From JAAYZQ01 sp041300865 (lineage in GTDB: Bacteria > Chloroflexota > Anaerolineae > JAAYZQ01): DNA of 13,510 bases. The position numbers and the translations under genes were made by a program. How positions within the stretch are numbered: the first letter of the stretch is position 1; every line of letters starts with the position of its first letter. Under the pieces are notes generated by a model. That model was not told the DNA's origin, did no database searches, and saw only the letters and a list, made by a program, of their open reading frames with translations. The stretch covers positions 1-13,510 of the forward strand of contig JBFYTF010000396.1 in the NCBI GenBank assembly GCA_041300865.1, in the 5' to 3' direction. This document shows, in pieces, positions 11,610-13,510 of the stretch.

Positions 11610-13022
11610 TCAATAAAAGAGCAGTAGCCAGAGACTGGCCACGGCCAAGGTCGCGACGGTGACCACCAGACCATCGCGCAGAAAGCGGCCAAAGCCGAGG
11701 CGGTAGCCGGCCTGGGCCAGGAGCCCGACGGCGACGATGTTGGCCGCGCTGCCAATGGGCGTGGCGCTGCCGCCCAGGTCGGCGCCGAAAACAAGCGCCC
11801 AATAGAGCACGTAGCTTCCCTGGCCGCCATCGATGGTGGCCGTCAGCTGGTCGGCAATGGGCAGCGCGGCGATGGTGTATGGGACATTGTCCACGACAGC
11901 CGACACGAACCCCGATGTCCAGACCATGAGTGCCGTCGCCACGGTGAGACTGTCGCCCGCCAGATCAGAGATGAGGCCGGCGAGCCGGGCAACGACGCCC
12001 CCCTTTTCCAGGCCGCCCACCACGACAAAGATGCCGATGAAGAAGACGAGCGTCGTCCAGTCCACATCGCGGAGCATGCGGTGCATGTCGGGCCGCACCC
12101 AGACCATGAGCCACGTCGCCCCGGTGAGGGCAATGACGCTCGGCGGCAGGCCGAACGTGTCGCCCACAAAGAACATGGCCAGCGTCGCCAGGCCGACGAC
12201 GGCCGATCTGCGGAGCAGCAGCGGGTCTCTGATGTGCGCCTCGGCCTCCAATTCGGCGACGAGAGCCGGCGAGGCCAGATCCCGGGCGCCGGCCATCTCG
12301 CGGCGGTACAGCAGGGCCGCCAGTGCCACCAGCAACGCCAGGCTGGCCAGGGTGACCGGTGCGGCTACGACGGCGTACTCGAAAAAACCCAACCCCAGGT
12401 GCGAGGCGACGAGGGTGCTGGGGGGATCGCCGATGATAGTCGCCGCACCGCCGATGTTGGCCGCAAACACCTCGGGCAGAACATAGGCCGCCGGGCGCAC
12501 GCCGACGATCTGCGCGATCTGGATGGACAGGGGCACCAACAGGAGCATGGCCGTGGCGTTGTTCAGCAGGGAAGAGGTGGCGGCCGTCAGCATAATGAGG
12601 GCGAACCCCAGGAGCCAGGCGTTGCCCCGGGCCAGGCGAAAGGCTCGCAGCGCCAGCCAGCGCAGCACACCCGTCTCGCTGAGCATGGCCATAAAGATCA
12701 TCATCCCCAGGATCAGGAAGATGACGTTCCAGTCGACAAAGGCCATGGACTCCTGGAAGCCGGCGATGTGGAGCGCCGGCCAGAGAGTACCCCCAACATA
12801 GTGAACCAGCCACAGCAGGACGGCACCCGCCAGGGCGGCGATGGTCTCGTGTACCCAGGGTACCACAATGCCTGCCAGGGTAATCAAGAAGATACCCAGG
12901 CTGGCGACGAAGGCCGGACTGGGGTCAGCAGCCGCCGGCGGCAGGGTGCGCGCCTCTGCCGCTGCGACCAGCAGGTTCGCCACGCCCAGGAATGCCACCC
13001 CATAGAGGCCGTATCGTCTCAC
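11610..13022 (-). CDS. SLC13/ArsB-NhaD superfamily permease
   Basis: A 470-aa polytopic membrane protein with about 11-12 hydrophobic segments. Two inverted-repeat halves are visible: FVDWNVIFLILGMMIF (95-110) with SSLLNNATAMLLLVPL (150-165) and IGGAATIIGDPPST (190-203); and DVDWTTLVFFIGIFVVVGGL (319-338) with VSAVVDNVPYTIAALPI (373-389) and ADLGGSATPIGSAANIV (414-430). The Asn/Gly-Pro loops form the ion and substrate site in this superfamily. The pattern fits the NhaD/ArsB-type ion-transporter group (COG1055-like), so Na+/H+ exchange or export of an anion such as arsenite are both possible. A soluble loop (about 240-268) separates the halves. GTG 13022 is chosen (AAAGGGA five bases ahead); the frame runs open further upstream, but that would cross the promoter. 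No ArsR or ArsC gene is nearby. Confidence 0.88.
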   Translation of the reverse strand: MRRYGLYGVAFLGVANLLVAAAEARTLPPAAADPSPAFVASLGIFLITLAGIVVPWVHETIAALAGAVLLWLVHYVGGTLWPALHIAGFQESMAFVDWNVIFLILGMMIFMAMLSETGVLRWLALRAFRLARGNAWLLGFALIMLTAATSSLLNNATAMLLLVPLSIQIAQIVGVRPAAYVLPEVFAANIGGAATIIGDPPSTLVASHLGLGFFEYAVVAAPVTLASLALLVALAALLYRREMAGARDLASPALVAELEAEAHIRDPLLLRRSAVVGLATLAMFFVGDTFGLPPSVIALTGATWLMVWVRPDMHRMLRDVDWTTLVFFIGIFVVVGGLEKGGVVARLAGLISDLAGDSLTVATALMVWTSGFVSAVVDNVPYTIAALPIADQLTATIDGGQGSYVLYWALVFGADLGGSATPIGSAANIVAVGLLAQAGYRLGFGRFLRDGLVVTVATLAVASLWLLLFY

Positions 13023-13060
13023 CGGAATCCCTTTGTCTTGCCAGCCCTTTCCGTTTTTCC

Positions 13061-13089
13061 ATTCTACCACCAGCCGCGCAGAACGGCAA
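13061..13089 (-). promoter_or_regulatory. Promoter of the permease/stress-protein pair
   Basis: On the minus strand TTGCCG (13089-13084), a 17-bp spacer that ends in TGG, then TAGAAT (13066-13061), i.e. with an extended -10 TG. The transcript should begin near 13054, about 32 nt before GTG 13022. Confidence 0.6.
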
Positions 13090-13138
13090 GGGGGCTCACA
13101 GGAGGCGTGACACGCCCATGAATTCATCCTTTTGTACG

Positions 13139-13167
13139 ATGACAACCGGCCAAATAGCGGGTATGAT
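13139..13167 (+). promoter_or_regulatory. Promoter of the 53-aa protein gene
   Basis: ATGACA (13139-13144), a 17-bp spacer and TATGAT (13162-13167), five of six consensus bases in each box. The start would be near 13174, giving a short leader of about 29 nt that holds the AAGGAGGGG ribosome site. Confidence 0.65.
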
Positions 13168-13202
13168 GCAAGGCAGACCACCGATCAGAAGGAGGGGATG
13201 CA

Positions 13203-13364
13203 ATGCAACGTGCATCGATCCTGTCTGCCCTGGCCGTCATTGCCGGTTTCGCCACCTTCTGGGCCGACACCATCGTCGACACATTGCTCCGGGGGTTCAT
13301 CGCGCGGCTGGCCGCTGGGCTCATCATTGCGCCTGGCAGGCAGCAGCCCACGGCTGCCACGTAG
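13203..13364 (+). CDS. 53-aa hydrophobic small protein, function unknown
   Basis: The start is ATG 13203, with AAGGAGGGG five bases ahead and a good promoter upstream; it ends at TAG 13362. It reads MQRASILSALAVIAGFATFW and continues with an amphipathic part (DTIVDTLLRGFIARLAAGLI) and a short polar tail. Residues 5-20 may insert in the membrane. I do not recognise a family. The next gene begins in the same frame one sense codon after the stop. Confidence 0.55.
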   Translation: MQRASILSALAVIAGFATFWADTIVDTLLRGFIARLAAGLIIAPGRQQPTAAT

Positions 13365-13367
13365 ACC

Positions 13368-13510
13368 ATGGACGAGCGTCGCCGCATCGCCGTGCCCCGC
13401 GCACCGGCCGTCCCCGGGCTGACCTTCCGCCGCTTTCGCGGGGAGGCTGACTACCCCGTCATGGTCGCCATCCTTGACGCCTGCAACGCCGCCGACCGCC
13501 TGGACTATGT
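13368..13510 (+). CDS. GNAT-family N-acetyltransferase, 3' end missing
   Basis: It opens at ATG 13368, directly after an in-frame TAG and one codon, and runs to the window edge (47 full codons). VPGLTFRRFRGEADYPVMVA followed by ILDACNAADRLDY is the N-terminal pattern of a GNAT subgroup common in Chloroflexota (from memory). The acetyl-CoA motif lies beyond the edge. No clear ribosome site precedes the ATG, so translation probably depends on termination at the small upstream gene. Confidence 0.6.
   Translation, partial: MDERRRIAVPRAPAVPGLTFRRFRGEADYPVMVAILDACNAADRLDY

Noticed and set aside
11584..11802. Longer start for the universal stress protein
   Set aside because: It lies inside the permease gene in another frame; GTG 11583 with GGAGGAGG is convincing.
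12081..13121. Plus-strand ORF of 346 codons opposite the permease
   Set aside because: Gln/Gly/His-rich shadow of the membrane protein's complementary strand.

Overview
The window is GC-rich and gene-dense, and reads like a chromosomal segment of an anaerobic or facultative member of the Chloroflexota (Anaerolineae/Caldilineae-like). That is an inference. It rests on a lipoprotein with a long Pro/Thr/Ala-Thr spacer, GC-rich palindromic intergenic repeats, classical sigma70-type promoters, and the kinds of genes found together. No rRNA, tRNA, CRISPR array or transposase was recognised.

Region 1 (1-2165, plus strand): the 3' part of a GNAT acetyltransferase, then an intergenic stretch with two copies of a 28-bp repeat. 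A near-perfect promoter over a 6-3-6 inverted repeat follows. It drives a class-V aminotransferase/cysteine desulfurase and a DUF3343 protein (putative Se/S carrier).

Region 2 (2168-7257, minus strand): the centre of the window. From its promoter (7351-7379) the operon reads: NifX/ORP-like protein with a coiled-coil tail, a second one, an IscU/NifU-N-type Fe-S scaffold, two MinD-type ATPases each with an inserted 2x[4Fe-4S] ferredoxin domain, a small DUF59-like protein that appears frameshifted, a 2x[4Fe-4S] ferredoxin with a basic tail, a FmdB-type zinc ribbon, and finally a lipoprotein. Most joints are overlaps or gaps under 40 nt. No nitrogenase genes are present. The closest described relatives are the MinD/NifX clusters of anaerobes, such as the orange-protein (ORP) genes of Desulfovibrio. 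A role in assembling or handling an Fe-S or Mo-containing cofactor is the best guess. A PadR-type regulator (7471-7866) is divergent from the operon. A 17-bp near-perfect dyad sits directly against the operon's -10 box, and a nested hairpin lies in the leader.

Region 3 (7867-11145, plus strand): about 270 nt without a convincing gene, then a DUF4956 membrane protein, a pair of GC-rich palindromic repeats, a small secreted or membrane-anchored protein, and a large Cthe_2159-type beta-helix carbohydrate-binding lipoprotein. This looks like a surface locus related to the DUF4956/VTC/CotH gene neighbourhoods, but without the VTC polyphosphate polymerase and CotH genes.

Region 4 (11158-13022, minus strand): an SLC13/ArsB-NhaD-type permease followed by a universal-stress-protein-fold gene 26 nt downstream, with its own promoter.

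Region 5 (13139-13510, plus strand): a strong promoter, a 53-aa hydrophobic small protein, and the start of a second GNAT acetyltransferase. The two reading frames share one frame and are separated by a single TAG and one sense codon.
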